A stretch of DNA of 64,000 nt from Populus alba (GCF_005239225.2 NC_133287.1:16372519-16436518), one strand, 5' to 3'. Positions 32,924 to 45,030 are shown, counted from the first letter of the stretch. Translations and numbers: made by a program. Notes: a model not told the origin generated them from the letters alone.

Positions 32924-34919
32924 AGTGATGGAAAACCATCAGCAGAGCCTGTTTATAAAACCATTTATGCCAAAGATGGCGTCATGGATTTGCCTGCTGG
33001 ATTAGAGTCTCCTTGGCAGTAGTTCTTGGGGTATAAAATTGATCCCTTCTGCAAAGAGAGGTGCTGTCTCGTTAAAAGTACAGGTTGAAATGTTTTTCAT
33101 GCATTGCATTCTCAGGCTCAGATCGAATGTTTTGCTGGCGTTTCTCAGGCGCACACCTTGCGAGCTCGAAGTGATCATTTTTAGGCAACGAATTAGCTTT
33201 ATAATTCACATTTGCGTCGTTGGGTGTTTAGAACTGTGATGTTATAATTTCAATTCTATGGTGACAGAGACAACGCTCGAAATCGTAAAAGGCTAAAAAA
33301 TCATGCATGATTTGTTAAACTATCCCCTTACGAATCGCCTTTGACTTCAGGTAAAGGGCTTAGTTTGAATAAATTTGAAAAGTAGAGGGACGAAAGTGAT
33401 TATAAAATATAAATTGGCCCATGCAGGTTTCGAACCTGCGACCTTCGCGTTATTAGCACGACGCTCTAACCAACTGAGCTAATAGGCCGTTTGTTGATTA
33501 GTGTTATGTTTCATATTATTAATAATATGAAACTGAAATTGTCTTAAAAGACTCCATCCTTCTAAATTCCAAGAATATAAATAGGCAAACATTTTGAATT
33601 TGAGTTCTTGGCTCTGAGCCTCTATTCAATTCTAGAATGACCTGTTGAAATCTCACTTATAAACGTTTTTTGCCAAATAAAGGGCCTGATGCTATGAAGT
33701 TGATCAACCATGCTGAAGTTTCTTTAGCCTGTGTCCAAGAGAGCAAGCTCTCTTCAGTAAGTTCTCATTCTATCCGAACTGAGAATTAATGTTCTTATAT
33801 CTCACAGCGGAATATTGATCGTCTTCAGAATTTTAGTAAATTACATATAATGTGTTGTTAATTTGATTCACACAATGGCTGCTCTTTTTGCAGATTTTAT
33901 CTTGCCTTCCATGGTGCTCTTCACATTTAAAAAGTAGGTCCATAGACTCCTAAAAGCTCCTCTTTTTGAAAAGTTTTGAGAGGATACTCCAGAGTGACGA
34001 TTGTCAGCTATTGTCAACTTTGGAAACATTTCTGACATGTAAAAGAAGGAAGCTGAAGAACTGGGAGTATCTTGCTTTTCATGGAAAGAATTTCCTCAGT
34101 TGTTATGATGTTTACATGGGCTTCTCCTCTTTCATAATTGATCATTTTACTCTTTACGTTAAATTAATCCTTCATGTTTTGGTAGTCATTCAAGTTGCGT
34201 TCTTAAGAGTTTTGCACCACTGCCCAAATTTTCACAGGGGAGTTTGGATTGTGAATTACCTCCAAAAAAGAAGACTGATGTCTGCACAATAATGTACAGT
34301 AGTGGAACAACAGGAGAGCCAAAAGGTGTTATCGTAGCCAACGGGGCTCTCATGGCAGAAGTATTGTCCGTGGACCAGATGACTTTTTTTCTTACAGACA
34401 GAGTGGTGAACAACTAAACACAAATTATGTTTTCAAATCATTTCTGACTTCCCCCCTCAAGTTAGGAATTTGATATTTCTCCAATTCTCTCCTAGGAAAC
34501 AGACTAGTTTCCATCTTCGGGCAAAATGCCTTGATTTTGTGTGTTTATAGTTTAGAAATGATCTAAGTTTGAGTTTTCTGTGTTTATAGGCAGCAGAAGA
34601 AGATTCATACTTCTCTTTCCTACCCCTGGCCCATGTATGTGGTCAAATAATTGAGAACTGTTGCATCTACAAAGGTGCTTCCATAGGATTTTGGCGAGGG
34701 GTAAGATCAATAATGAAATTTTGCAATGATTACTTACCTTCTGTTTTTATTTATGTTTCCATTTGCTCTTTAACCTAGTCACCTTTGAATTGTATGTACT
34801 GAGGTTTTTCCTTGCATTCTGTCTTTTATAGGATGTAAGAAACTTGATGGAGGACGTTCAAGAATTGAAGCAAAGCATATTTTGTGGGGTTCCTAGAGTT
34901 TACAATCGTATATATACTG
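32924..34919 (+). pseudogene. LACS2: long-chain acyl-CoA synthetase (LACS2-like), truncated pseudogene
   Basis: LACS enzymes activate fatty acids with ATP and CoA; LACS2 relatives act in cutin synthesis. Exon-like pieces with intron borders: 32924-33020 (SDGKPSAEPVYKTIYAKDG, ending in TAG), 33683-33756 (KLINHAEVSLACVQESKLSS), 33894-33933 (ILSCLPWCSSHLK), 34008-34101 (IVNFGNISDM, TAA at 34040-34042, KKEAEELGVSCFSWKEFPQ), 34238-34402 (TIMYSSGTTGEPKGVI, the AMP-binding motif), 34590-34700 (YFSFLPLAHVCGQIIE) and 34832-34919 (DVRNLMEDVQELKQSIFCG). Exons between the first and second pieces are missing, as is the whole C-terminal half after RIYTG. The splice sites of the last three exons look intact. 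The 34040 stop fits a C-to-T change of a Gln codon. The subfamily call comes from motif resemblance only. Confidence 0.85.
33415..33488 (-). tRNA. tRNA-Ile (anticodon AAT)
   Basis: The minus strand starts GGCCTATTAGCTCAGTTGG (A box) and contains GGTTCGAAACC (B box). The acceptor stem GGCCTAT pairs with ATGGGCC with one G-U pair, and A73 follows. The anticodon loop is CTAATAA, giving anticodon AAT (Ile). An AAAA on the plus strand just beyond the 3' end supplies a T-rich Pol III terminator. It lies antisense within a LACS pseudogene intron. Confidence 0.97.
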
Positions 34920-35580
34920 GTATCCTTATTATAACTGGATATTCTACTAATGATATATTAAAGGTGTTGCAAATAAACTAGAATTCGACTCTGAAAATAG
35001 AGAAATTAATTTCTCGATTGATAGTTGACTAGTTAGAATAAGTTGAATTGATCGATTGATTCAGAAAGATCGACCAGTTTAATCAATAGCATATAGTTCT
35101 AGTTCAGATTAAGATTTTCTTGAAGCACAAAAACAAAAGAATAGCTAAGAGAGTATTGAGAAAAACACTTAATAAAAATATATCTACCTCTCAATCTTTT
35201 TTTTGTTCTTAAGTTTTTAACTTGGCATTACTATTTTTTATCTTCTACCACACTTATCCTTCTTCAAACAAATGACATCAAAGCTTAGGTTTGATCATTT
35301 GACATAGTAATCCAAATCTCTCACTTCAATGTCTTAGGTTGACAAAGAACAACTATGAAACTTAATATATTCGAGTAAAAGTCTGGCTAAGTTTTCAAGA
35401 TGTATAGGAGACAATTGAAAAAGGCTTCGAGGAGCCAATAAATGAAGCAAAATTGATTTCAACCCAAAAAAAAGTCGTGCAAAAGACATGAAGAAATGAT
35501 CAACAAGCATTAACAATCATCTAACAATGTGAGAAACATAGTAGCTGTTAATGCAACCACTGCCAAGCAATCATGATTAG
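34920..35580. other. AT-rich region, possibly retroelement-derived
   Basis: No LACS exons continue here. Parts read loosely like an eroded Ty1/copia gag upstream region, but nothing can be firmly assigned. Confidence 0.3.
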
Positions 35581-35853
35581 TTTTGCAAGAATCAAATCAA
35601 AGAGTTGACAATGTGAGAAAAATACATTTACAAAAACTATATAGTGATTTTGAAAAGTTATATATACTTGAATCGAAGATATTTCATAATACTTTACAAG
35701 AAAAAAATCTATTATATGGTGGTCACAATAGAGAATTCGCAAAATATAGATGTTCTTTCAATTCAAGATCTTATGGAAAAATTACAAGTTCGGGAGAAAA
35801 GAGTTAATGAAATTCAAGAGGATATGGGTGCACATGAATTCTTTTCAAAGTGA
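35581..35853 (+). pseudogene. Ty1/copia gag fragment (UBN2-like)
   Basis: Readings include LQKLYSDFEKLYILESK and, in another frame, VVTIENSQNIDVLSIQDLME, then KLQVREKRVNEIQEDMGAHE. The pattern of an LxxLP-type segment followed by IEES.DLxxLsidEL..L..hE resembles copia gag proteins. Frame shifts separate the pieces, and no protease, integrase or RT was found. Confidence 0.45.
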
Positions 35854-35879
35854 GATAGGTCTGAATATTTCTAAAAGAT

Positions 35880-36420
35880 GACGTGGATAAAGCAAATAAA
35901 AAGAAGGAAAAGGCAGATTTAAAAGAAGAGCTCGAGGTAGCCTCAACAGATCAACTGGTTAACCACATGAAGCAAACCAATAACTTAGTTTCTCAATTTT
36001 TTTTCTCCTCCTCCCTTCTACTTGTCTCCCCTCAATTTCAGATTTCTCTTATTTTTTGTGTTTGTATCCTCTTATTATACTTAAGCCATTTGTTTAATTA
36101 TCTGATACTCCTTATTGGTCTAAGCCTCCAATCTTTTCCTGTTAATTATTTCTCTTTTAATTTTTTCTCAAAACAACACATTTTTTTCAGTTTCATTCTC
36201 TTAGGGTCGTTTAATTTTTCGTGGGACAATGTGGTGAATATCTTTACCACAGAATCTTGGTAAAGCATTCATTAGTCCATCGGTGACTCTTAATGGATGT
36301 AAGAATAGTTAAGAATCAGAAAACACAAACTGATCTAAAAAAGATTGAACTGCTCATCACGCAGGTGTCTGAACTTGAAGACTGCATTGCAGATTCTACC
36401 TCTGTAGCTTCCTGATCCCC
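35880..36420 (+). other. possible coiled-coil exon remnants, unidentified
   Basis: Two short Lys/Glu-rich readings, NKKKEKADLKEELEVASTD near 35890-35960 and TQTDLKKIELLITQVSELED near 36325-36390, the second ending at a TGA near 36412. They look like coiled-coil segments separated by a T-rich stretch. I do not recognise the family, and they may be unrelated. Confidence 0.25.
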
Positions 36421-36878
36421 TCTGGAAATGAAAACACTCACAACATCAGTAACCTTTGATTTTGTTGTTATCCATTGAACCTCTGTTCAAAACTGTGATC
36501 TCCACTCATAGGAAAGGTCTCGGTACCCCAATCCTCTAATGAAGGTTGGGAAGCTGGGGGTGAACATGTTTTCGTTCTCATAAAACCATCTCCGGAGGCT
36601 ATTTAGAATAACATGATCACCATAACATGGCCCATATTACATTAACAACAACTCCGAATGTGGGGGACACAACATATAATTTGTTTTGTTACAGGTTAGA
36701 ACAACACAAGAATCCTTCAAAGTTTGTCCATTAAACAGAGTGTTTGTCCATCAAACAGATAATACATCAAACACAGCGAATTTTAACGTCTCAACAAACT
36801 GATAATACAACAAAACAACCATAAATCAAGAAAGCTGCTGGCATGGATACAATGAGCATCTGCTGAGGTACTCTGTGC
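36421..36878. other. 3' flank of the COR413 gene
   Basis: Probably contains the 3' UTR of the minus-strand COR413 gene. No other feature is seen. Confidence 0.4.
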
Positions 36879-38177
36879 TCAAAGGATATCAAGCACAATT
36901 GCCCAGGCAGGATAAACAAACAGAAGTATTATGCCAACAATGTTGGATATGCCATTTGCTTTTGTGAAGGAGTTTCTAAACCCGCCACATGCCCGGATGT
37001 GTTCTTGGAGCAAATAACATCCAATGGCTAAACATATGACCAAACCAATCCAATCATTCCTTATCGTGTTCGCAAACAAACTGGGAGCCACCGCTATTAG
37101 AAGAATCAAAGCACTAGGCAATTCAAGCCAATCTGCAATAAGAGACATAATTAGTTGTCTTGCATAGATTGCCGAGAAAGTTGATGATCCTTTTGTCTAA
37201 ACGCATGTAAAATGGCAACGGCAAATCGTAATGGCCAGGAAAATTAATGAAGAAAGCAGCTTCATACCTGGGAAATGTTTTGGGAAGAAAAGACGCAATA
37301 TAAGAGCAACGAAAGCAATCCATTTTCCAACCTCTCCCCTGCACAAAGAAACAAATCAATAATGACAAAAATGGGGTGGGGAAGCCATAAAATGCTGGTC
37401 AAAGAGTGTAAACTGACCTGAGCACGTTGAACAATATTGAAGGAAGAGTAAAGAAAATGTAGGGGATTAAGAGTCCAGTAAGCATGTTCGTTTTCCAGTT
37501 CGTTCGATCCAAGATCAATAGATAACTGCAGCGAGCACAATTCAAGTTATATTAATCCAGTAGCAAAGTAAAAGAGACGAAGTGGGCTAGAAAAACGAAG
37601 TATAAGATGGTTAACTAGCAGCAAGATTGAAGAAAAACTAATCATCTACATAGCACTCATTGCTGAACTGATCATGTTCTTCAAAGATTTTGACAGAGCA
37701 ACTGCTAGAAACCCAGGTAGTTATCGCACAATAACTTGATCTTTGCAGTTTCCAATTATCAACAATTGTTTTTAGACACAAGCAAATTGACACCATACCC
37801 ACCTATACATAATGAGTTAAGAAGCAGCACCTACTTCATTGTAAGGCTTAAGATAGGCTGATTCACACAGATATCAACAATAATTCTTGAGCCTAAGCAA
37901 TCAAATTCAGGCTAACATGTTCACCTTTAAATTTGAAACAACAAAAGTCTTAATTTGCCACTAAATCAGTAAGATCGATGCAACAACAGCAATGTTAAAT
38001 AAAGAAGAGAGAGAAGGATCAAACTTCAAAGCACGCTTACATTGCAGCAAAAGAAGCGATCCATTCAAGAAAAGTGGTACCAAATCCTAATCCGCCAAGC
38101 TTGATAGCATGATTAGCTAGCTTCTTAGCAGCATTAGCAAAGTCTTGAAAATCAGAAGTAATCAATCCACTTGCCAT
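36879..38177 (-). CDS. COR413PM: COR413 plasma-membrane-type cold-acclimation protein
   Basis: A multispanning membrane protein of the cold-regulated 413 family, linked to freezing tolerance; its biochemical role is not settled. Four exons on the minus strand, all with GT-AG introns: 38041-38177, 37418-37525, 37268-37338 and 36879-37132. They sum to 570 nt, giving 189 residues, close to the usual size. It begins MASGLITSDFQDFANAAKKL. Family landmarks follow: LGGLGFGTTFLEWIASF, YLLILDRTNWKTNMLTGLLI, GEVGKWIAFVALILRLFFP, DWLELPSALILLIAVAPSLF, GCYLLQEHIRACGGFRNSF and a C-terminal hydrophobic segment ending WAIVLDIL. Five or so hydrophobic segments are visible. The lack of a transit-like N-terminus favours the plasma-membrane subgroup over the thylakoid one. 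No frame breaks: this is the cleanest gene in the window. Its 5' UTR extends right of 38177. Confidence 0.95.
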
Positions 38178-39339
38178 TTCTTGATCCCTCCTCATCGCCA
38201 AGTAACCTTTCTTTTCCCTCCGTTGCTCTCTCTCTTTGCCCTTCTCCTCTTCTTATATCTCTTGGCTATCAATTTCTTCATGTAAGAACTGGCAAAAGAC
38301 AAATCATTTGATTGTCTGTTTGTGGCCAGAAAACGTTGCCTTTTTTATGGCAAGTGGATATCCAGATATTTCTAGGGTCTTTAACTACACAACAGGTGCT
38401 CTGATGCCAGTTGTCCTCCAACTGATGGTCTGGTGTTCGGTTGAAATAAAACGTTAATTTTGGATGAATGTAAATAAATGATATTTTATATTAAAAAATT
38501 ATTTTATCTCATCTACAAAGTAACTAGAAAACAAAACATATAATGAACTGCTTAAAAAAACATTTAAATTCATGCTAAGATGTAATATGGATGGAGATAG
38601 AATTAATTATTAATTGAAAATATCCATGTGTACGTGTGCATGCTAACCTAGATTTGGTTTAGATAAGGCATTTACTTAACATCGTGATTGTCGGCTTGAT
38701 TACTATCCAAATCTCAAAGATGAAATTTATTTTTTTTATTACACCGACAGTTGTTTATAATAAATAAAATATGGAATGTAAACAACAAAAACAACAAATA
38801 AATATATCTAGCTATTTGACTCATGCTTTTTCTTGAGTTAGATAATTAATTTCTTTACAAAAAGAATAAATATACAAGCTATTTAAACGTTATTTTTTCT
38901 TAATAAAACTATAATTATAAATTAAAAAATTTATACATGTATTTAATTAAATATGTAAAAATTTATATATGTAAATAAATAAAAAGAAATGTTAACACTT
39001 CTATTCGACTCGCCTTGCTGGGGGTTGAATAATTTTTTTTTTTAACACAAATGAATGAATGTTTAGGTTTTATTAACATATCAAATAAAAAATATAATTA
39101 TGAATTAAAAAGTTAGTTACATGTAATAAAATAAAGTAAAGATTATAAGTATTAATAAAAAAATGTAAAATCTCGACATAATTTTTAACATAATGAAAAA
39201 ATAGGACAATGTTGTAATTGTTTACAGTTAAACACCTTTTTATTTTTAGTTTTGTATAATAGATCTTCAACAAAAAAAATATTAAGAAAAAATTACAAAA
39301 AAAAATAAAAATAAAAACAAAAAACAAAAAAATTATCCG
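38178..39339. other. COR413 promoter side and AT-rich intergenic DNA
   Basis: A CT-rich stretch at 38200-38270 is probably the 5' UTR of COR413. Beyond 38460 the DNA is AT-rich without recognisable features. Confidence 0.45.
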
Positions 39340-39560
39340 CGTCTAGGCCCAGGAATGGCACCTGAGCCGAAGCTTAAGAGATGTTGGGCAAAGGCTACAC
39401 ACTCGAGCTCACAAGGCGTTAAGCACACCCAATGTCTAGGCTCAAACTACAACACTATGCTGGGGCTCAAGCACCATATTGAGCCTACGAGAAACTCAGC
39501 ATTTAGGTTCAAGCACCATGTCCGAGCCAATAAAAATGTTGGGTATGAGCTCATAACTAG
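39340..39560. repeat. degenerate short tandem repeat (GGCTCAAGCACCA type)
   Basis: Imperfect units containing AGGCTCAA, GGGGCTCAAGCACCAT and AGGTTCAAGCACCATG. Compositionally similar to 7720-8495. Confidence 0.5.
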
Positions 39561-40119
39561 AAAATGATCATAATTTAAGTTTAAATTATGTTTCCAAAAC
39601 TCATTTAGGAATTAAGTTGTAAAAATGTACTTGCCCAACTAAAAATATTTTTTAAAATAATATCAATAAATTTTGTTCCTGAGAATTTTCACAAACTAAG
39701 TATGAAATAATTATTTATAAACCATTTAATTTTATTTATCTTTACTCAAGAAGTAAGAGTTTTTTTAAGCTTGCTAGTTGCAAGAGAAAGAAACTTAATT
39801 TGGAATTCTTTCGAAGCGTGTGAGAGAGAAAGAACATAATTTAGGGTTTTTCGAGAAAAAATAGAAGAAAAGCAAAATTATCCTTCCAACAATAATTTCA
39901 TTATACAAAAGAACAAGTGTGTGTCAGTGTCATGTTTTATTTTTATTTTTATTTTTCAATTATGACTAATATACTCAAAGAGTGGACAAATAAAGAAACC
40001 CTAATCTTGTGGCTTATGCCCTTTTGGGCTCCACATCTTGCTTTATCTGATTTATTTTTTTCATGGTATAAATTAGAAAACAAAAAAACAAAAGATGACA
40101 AAACAAAAGGGTATTGTGG

Positions 40120-40259
40120 GCAACCAATCACTGCAGCGGTTTGGTATTTCTTTTTACGTCGGCTGGCATGTCGGCTGCTGTCATCACTATTCATTGACAT
40201 CATGATGGCAACCAATCACTACAGCGGTTTGGTATTTCTTTTCGCGTCGGCTGGCATGC
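40120..40259. repeat. direct repeat of about 52 bp, offset 88 bp
   Basis: GCAACCAATCACTGCAGCGG begins at 40120 and GCAACCAATCACTACAGCGG at 40208. Both continue into TTTGGTATTTCTTTT and CGTCGGCTGGCATG. TGATGGCAAC-type sequence near 40200 may mark the junction of the duplication. Confidence 0.85.
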
Positions 40260-40440
40260 AGATGATTTTTAAAATATTATTTTTTATTTTAAAATATATT
40301 TTTTTTATTTTTTAAATTTTATTTTTTAACTTTATTATATATCCAAAAAAATCTAAAAATACTAAAAAACTTATTTTTAGAAAAAAAAGAAAATTAAAAA
40401 ATATTTTTTTAAAAAAATATTTTAAAAAAAAAAAACATGA
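40260..40440. repeat. AT-rich MITE-like arm (family M1, uncertain)
   Basis: Long A/T arms with ATTATTTTTTATTTTAAAAT, but the diagnostic TTTTGATGTG core is missing. Confidence 0.3.
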
Positions 40441-40562
40441 TTCAAATTAATTAAACAAGTTACAACTGTTAAAATTGATTCAAATTAATTAACTTGTATC
40501 TTTAACTATTGTATGTACCACAATTTATTTTTTTTCTCACAAACCTGCTAAAAATGGTGTTT

Positions 40563-40667
40563 AGAATTCCTTTTAAATAAATCGATTTTTTTATTTTAAA
40601 TTATTTTTTAAAATTTTAAAATTATTTTGATAGTATTAAAAATAAATTTAAAAAATTAAAAATTAAA

Positions 40668-40672
<5 letters not shown>
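40563..40672 (+). repeat. copy of dispersed MITE-like family M1
   Basis: Core AAAATTATTTTGATAGTATT followed by AAAAATAAATTTAAAAAATT. Confidence 0.5.

Positions 40673-40675
<3 letters not shown>

Positions 40676-40722
<47 letters not shown>
40676..40722. repeat. (TA)n microsatellite
   Basis: About 23 uninterrupted TA units. Confidence 0.97.
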
Positions 40723-40725
<3 letters not shown>

Positions 40726-41064
40726 TGTCGCTGTCATGAACAACCCCAGAAGTCAGTACCTCAGACGTGCTCTGCCAATCCTATCCGATTAGGATGCATA
40801 AATCCATATGCTGGACATAAGAGTCTTTTCGTAGATCGTTTCAATGCACGTGTCACCTCAAGAGACAGAGAGAAATGATGCAAATATCTTCTTGATGACA
40901 TCTACGAATCTATTGTTTATTATAATCAAAGCTATATGTCGTCTTGCCACGTCTAACACTATTCAAAATCAAATCAATATCAAGAAAACCAGCATAGTTA
41001 TTATTTACCACTGCCGACGCCTCTCGTTTAGATTTTCCAAACTCTGTTCTTTTTAAAAAAATGT

Positions 41065-41275
41065 TTGAGAAATCGGTCTAATTCGTGTTTTTTAAAATTT
41101 TTAAATTTTTAAATTTTAAATTAATATTATTTTATATTTTATATTATTTTAATACATTAATATTAAAAATAATTTTTTAAAAATAAAATAATATTATTTT
41201 AATACATTTTTAAATAAAAAAACACTTAAAAAAATAATTACAACTACATTTCTAATCACACTCTTCTAAAACATT
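41065..41275 (+). repeat. copy of dispersed MITE-like family M1
   Basis: ATTATTTTAATACATTAATA, then TTAAAAATAATTTTTTAAAA, ending AACTACATTTCTAATCACAC, like the right end of the 45868-46095 copy. Confidence 0.55.
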
Positions 41276-41369
41276 GAAAAAAACTAATTTGCTTTTTGTT
41301 TGGCAGTATAATAATGGTTGCTTTTCAAATAATTTTTCTTGCCGATCCAAAACATACAGATCATATTAA

Positions 41370-41480
41370 ATTATTTTTTTATTTTTTAAAAATTATTTTT
41401 GATATCAGCACATCAAAACGATCCAAAACATACAGATCATATTAAATTTTAACAAAAAAATAAAAACGGTATAAAAAAAC
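41370..41480 (-). repeat. copy of dispersed MITE-like family M1 (inverse) with an internal duplication
   Basis: TTGATATCAGCACATCAAAA is the inverse of the family core. GATCCAAAACATACAGATCA occurs twice, near 41344 and 41420, bracketing it. Confidence 0.55.
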
Positions 41481-43341
41481 TTTGACTGTTCATTGCATTT
41501 ATCACCTCAGGAGATAAAAGAAATGATCATAGTTTTGAACCCGATTCGATGATTGGCCTGGTTCAACATCTAGATTTCAAGTTTTGACTGGATCACTGGA
41601 CAATTCTTTTTTTAATCAAAACGACATTGTCTTAGTAAGACAAAAAAGTCAATGGGTTATAACCGGTTTTTTGATCGAGTCTTGTCGGGTTACACCGGGT
41701 TTTTTCTTCTTTTATTTTTTTTAACCAAGTTCTATTTCAATTTTAGGTCGGCTGGGTTCTAGGTCGACCAAGTGTCAATATTATGGAAATGATACAAATA
41801 ACTTGATGGCATTTGTATCTTTTATAAAACTAGGATAGTTTGGAGTTTATATATATATAGTTTGAAAAATATCAAAATTATGTTTTTAATCATTCAGAAT
41901 TAATATACCGACAGCATTTAGCAATTTATCTTTAACAGCTGTACACTTGCTTTAAGAAATCCACTATGGATTGTCTGACTGAGAGTGACGTGTTCCTTTT
42001 CAATATTAATGTGAAAGGGTTTGCAGGGAGCTTTTGTAACGAAGAATCCCCTTTTGCCCTTATTTCTTGGCTTAACGATAAAACCGTGATTTTCACTATT
42101 AGTGGTTTTTTTAATAAAATCATGATTCTTATTAGTGTGGTTGAGTGAAAATGTGTTATTTTTTTAATATTTTTTTTTATCATATGTTATATCCTGAAAT
42201 TGTTTACCAAGGCTATACTACGATAAATATAGCCTAACTTTGTTTTAAGGTTATTTTTTTATTAAATCCTATATTTGAGTTTGATTGTTATTATTTCAAA
42301 TCTTTATTTATTTATGATAATTTGTGTTTTTAGCACCCTTCCTTTTTTTTCATGTATCTTTTCAAATTATTAGGTGATTTAGACTTGCTATCATCATTTG
42401 TCTTTGAATTTATTTTATTTTATTATTACGTTTGTAGTAAATCGAATCCAATTACTTTGCTGTTTTTTCTGGATAAACATGAGGTGAAAGTGTGTTTATA
42501 CACATTGCAAGCCTAAAACATTCCCATTCGAGCATGCAGCAGGGATTATTTATATTATTCATAGTTTTTTTATATTTATTATTAATATTATTGTTTATAT
42601 ATATATATATATATTATTGAAGTATGGTAACTCTTGTTTGTTTCACAATAATTAAAAATAGTGTTTAAAAATTCAATTGAAGTTCTAAGGGGAAAAAAGA
42701 GGAAAATAGAATATTATCATCACAATTTGTTTCATAAATAGGATTCGTATCAATGACTTTGATGGGTCTCGTGAACTTTATGTGAGAAGAGAGAGGAGAC
42801 ACTCATGCTCTACCTAATGATGATTTTTACTTTGATACATTGGTTGGAGAAATTGCGTTTTCTAACCAATTTAATTTTTTTATATGTTTTAAATACACTT
42901 TCAAATAATAACAGTAATAAAACATGTTTTTTTTTTTTATCCATGCACATGCATAATGTTTTTAAATATATATATATAAAAAAAATCAGACTCGAGTAAA
43001 GAAAAAAATGATGACACATGGAAATATGAGATGCTATATATGTACCGCTCCCTTTAAAACATGCAGGAGTACTTGTCTCCCACACCCTCATTCATAATAA
43101 TAGAAAGCCATATATTAAAATTGTGATTCTGAATAATTTTTTTATAAGATATCACAATTATTAAAACTGTAATTTTCAATTGCCATTAAACGCGATTTTG
43201 AATAGCGATTCTTTTCAAACTATGTTATTTTTATATTTTTTTTAAATATATGTTATTTTTCTAAAATTTTTCTTCTAACCGTGTCATTTCTCAAAAAAAA
43301 AAAAATCTGACACATGTTAACCAAACACTATTATATTGTTT
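41481..43341. other. AT-rich intergenic DNA
   Basis: No gene is seen. 41527-41790 has TTTTGAACCCGATTCG and AGGTCGGCTGGGTTC-type degenerate repeats resembling 30880-31045. A (TA)n run lies near 42597-42615. Confidence 0.45.
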
Positions 43342-43566
43342 CATTCCAGTTTTTTTATTTATTTATTTACGTGGGTGTCCAGACTAGATTATGCGCACCA
43401 CGACTAATCCCACGGCTCACCGAACATCCTGCAAACCCAGTGAGCATGTAAGACACCGTAGAGGTGACAGACGTGCACGATGAGGTTTGAACCCAGGATG
43501 CAGAAAAAGGAAACAAGTCCCTTCAACCGCTGGGTCAAGACCTCAAGTGCTCCATTCCAGTTTTTT
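43342..43566. repeat. 14-bp target-site duplication flanking the SINE
   Basis: CATTCCAGTTTTTT at 43342-43355 and again at 43553-43566. A duplication of this length fits LINE-type retroposition. Confidence 0.85.
43356..43552 (-). mobile_element. tRNA-derived SINE
   Basis: Read on the minus strand, the element starts near GGAGCACTTGAGGTC. It has an A-box-like TGACCCAGCGG and a B-box-like GGGTTCAAACC about 50 bp apart, the internal Pol III promoter of tRNA-derived SINEs. It ends in an (AATA)n-type tail (AATAAATAAATAAA). The 14-bp direct repeats at both ends confirm the limits. At about 197 bp it is a normal plant SINE length. Confidence 0.82.
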
Positions 43567-43689
43567 GCATTGTTAACTTGAACGATTATTTTTACATGAG
43601 TCATTAATTATTATAAAATTCAAAGATGGGAAATGAGTTATTTTTCATCTCAATTACATTATGAAATAATCAAAATATTATTGAAAGCT

Positions 43690-45030
43690 AAAAAAATTAA
43701 ACTTGACAGGGGAGTTTTTTCACAATAATTTTTTTTGTTATTATAATATCAACTAAGGGGTAATTTGATATTTGACCAAATATAAAAAAATAATTAAAAA
43801 TTAAAATGCACAATAAAACAATGAAAGCACCTTTAAAAGAAAAAAAAAATAAACCTAGAGTCAAGCGGCTTCTTGGTCTTTTCACAATGGTTTTTTTTTT
43901 TTTTTTTTGTAATTATAAAGTTAGCTTAGGAACATTTTGGTATTTGGCTAAATAAAAAACTAAAAAGAATGTGCGTGTGTGGTGCATCTAGAGCTGCTAG
44001 CATGCTTTGGGCGGCTCGTGTAATGCCTACTAGCATCCAACAATGCCCTTCTATTTTGTGGTTGAAAGTATTACCGTGTCCTTTTTCCTCTAGTGTGACG
44101 TGTGTTTCTGGTGGTGGTCTGGTTTGTCACCGGTAGACCTTTTTATTTTCACTCTTCTCATTTAAAAATTACAACTTGGTCCTCTTGCATGGTTGTTTCA
44201 ACTTTAGTTCATTTTCTTTTGATTTTTAAGTTAGGTCCTAGTCCTTTTGTAGAAATTTTATTTGTTTTTAATTTCATCAATCAATCCCAACGTACCAAAT
44301 ATTATATTCTTCGATTTGGTCCTTATTCTTTGGATTTCTAATTTTTTGACTTAGCTTTTTTGTAAAAGTTTTTTTGGTTTTCAACTTCATCATTCAATTC
44401 AAATTAATAATATTATGTTTTTTGATTTGGTCCTTATTGTTTTGATTTTTATTGTTTTTCTTGGTTTTTTTTTGTAAAAATTATTATTCTTTTCAATTTT
44501 ACTCTCCAATCAAAATATTGATTTTATTTTTAAGTCAATTATAACCCTCATTCTTTTGTTATTTTTTTTCCTTTTACTAAAATGATTTCTCTTTTAAATT
44601 TCACCATTTAATCAAATATAAAAATTATTTTTTATTTTAATTTTGATTCTTATTTTTTTAATTGCTATTTTTTAATCTTTTTTATATAATTAAAATTCTT
44701 TTTTTTTTTAATTTTACACTTCAATATTTGATTGATTGACAATTAGACTTCATGGTTTATCAAAATTAGATACTTCGAGTCTAATGATCAGAGTCACAAG
44801 TTTGAAAAGTTAATATGATTTTTTTAAAAATAATAATTTATAATTCTCTTTATTTTCTTATCGAGTTATTTTAATCTCATGATCTAGGTCATGGATTTGA
44901 TTTGATATCTCAGATTGGCTCGACTTTAATTACCATTGTTATAAATTTTTCATGACCAATTTTTTTATGTCATTTCTTTACTCTATTCTGGCATTTGAAC
45001 ATTATCTTTTACAAAAATAAAATAAAAATA
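43690..45030. repeat. dispersed repeat family R2, copy A
   Basis: Aligns by eye with 58440-59720 in the same orientation. Shared features include TTTGTCACCGGTAG versus TTTGTCGCCGATAG, TTCGATTTGGTCCTTATTCTTT versus TTCAATTCGGTCCTT, and repeated TTGGTCCTTATT-type phrases. No coding capacity; probably an eroded retroelement part. Confidence 0.65.

Noticed and set aside
32406..32939. Open frame across the gap
   Set aside because: It consists almost only of undetermined bases.
39917..40315. 132-residue plus frame
   Set aside because: Made by the 52-bp direct repeat and AT-rich flanks; no domain.
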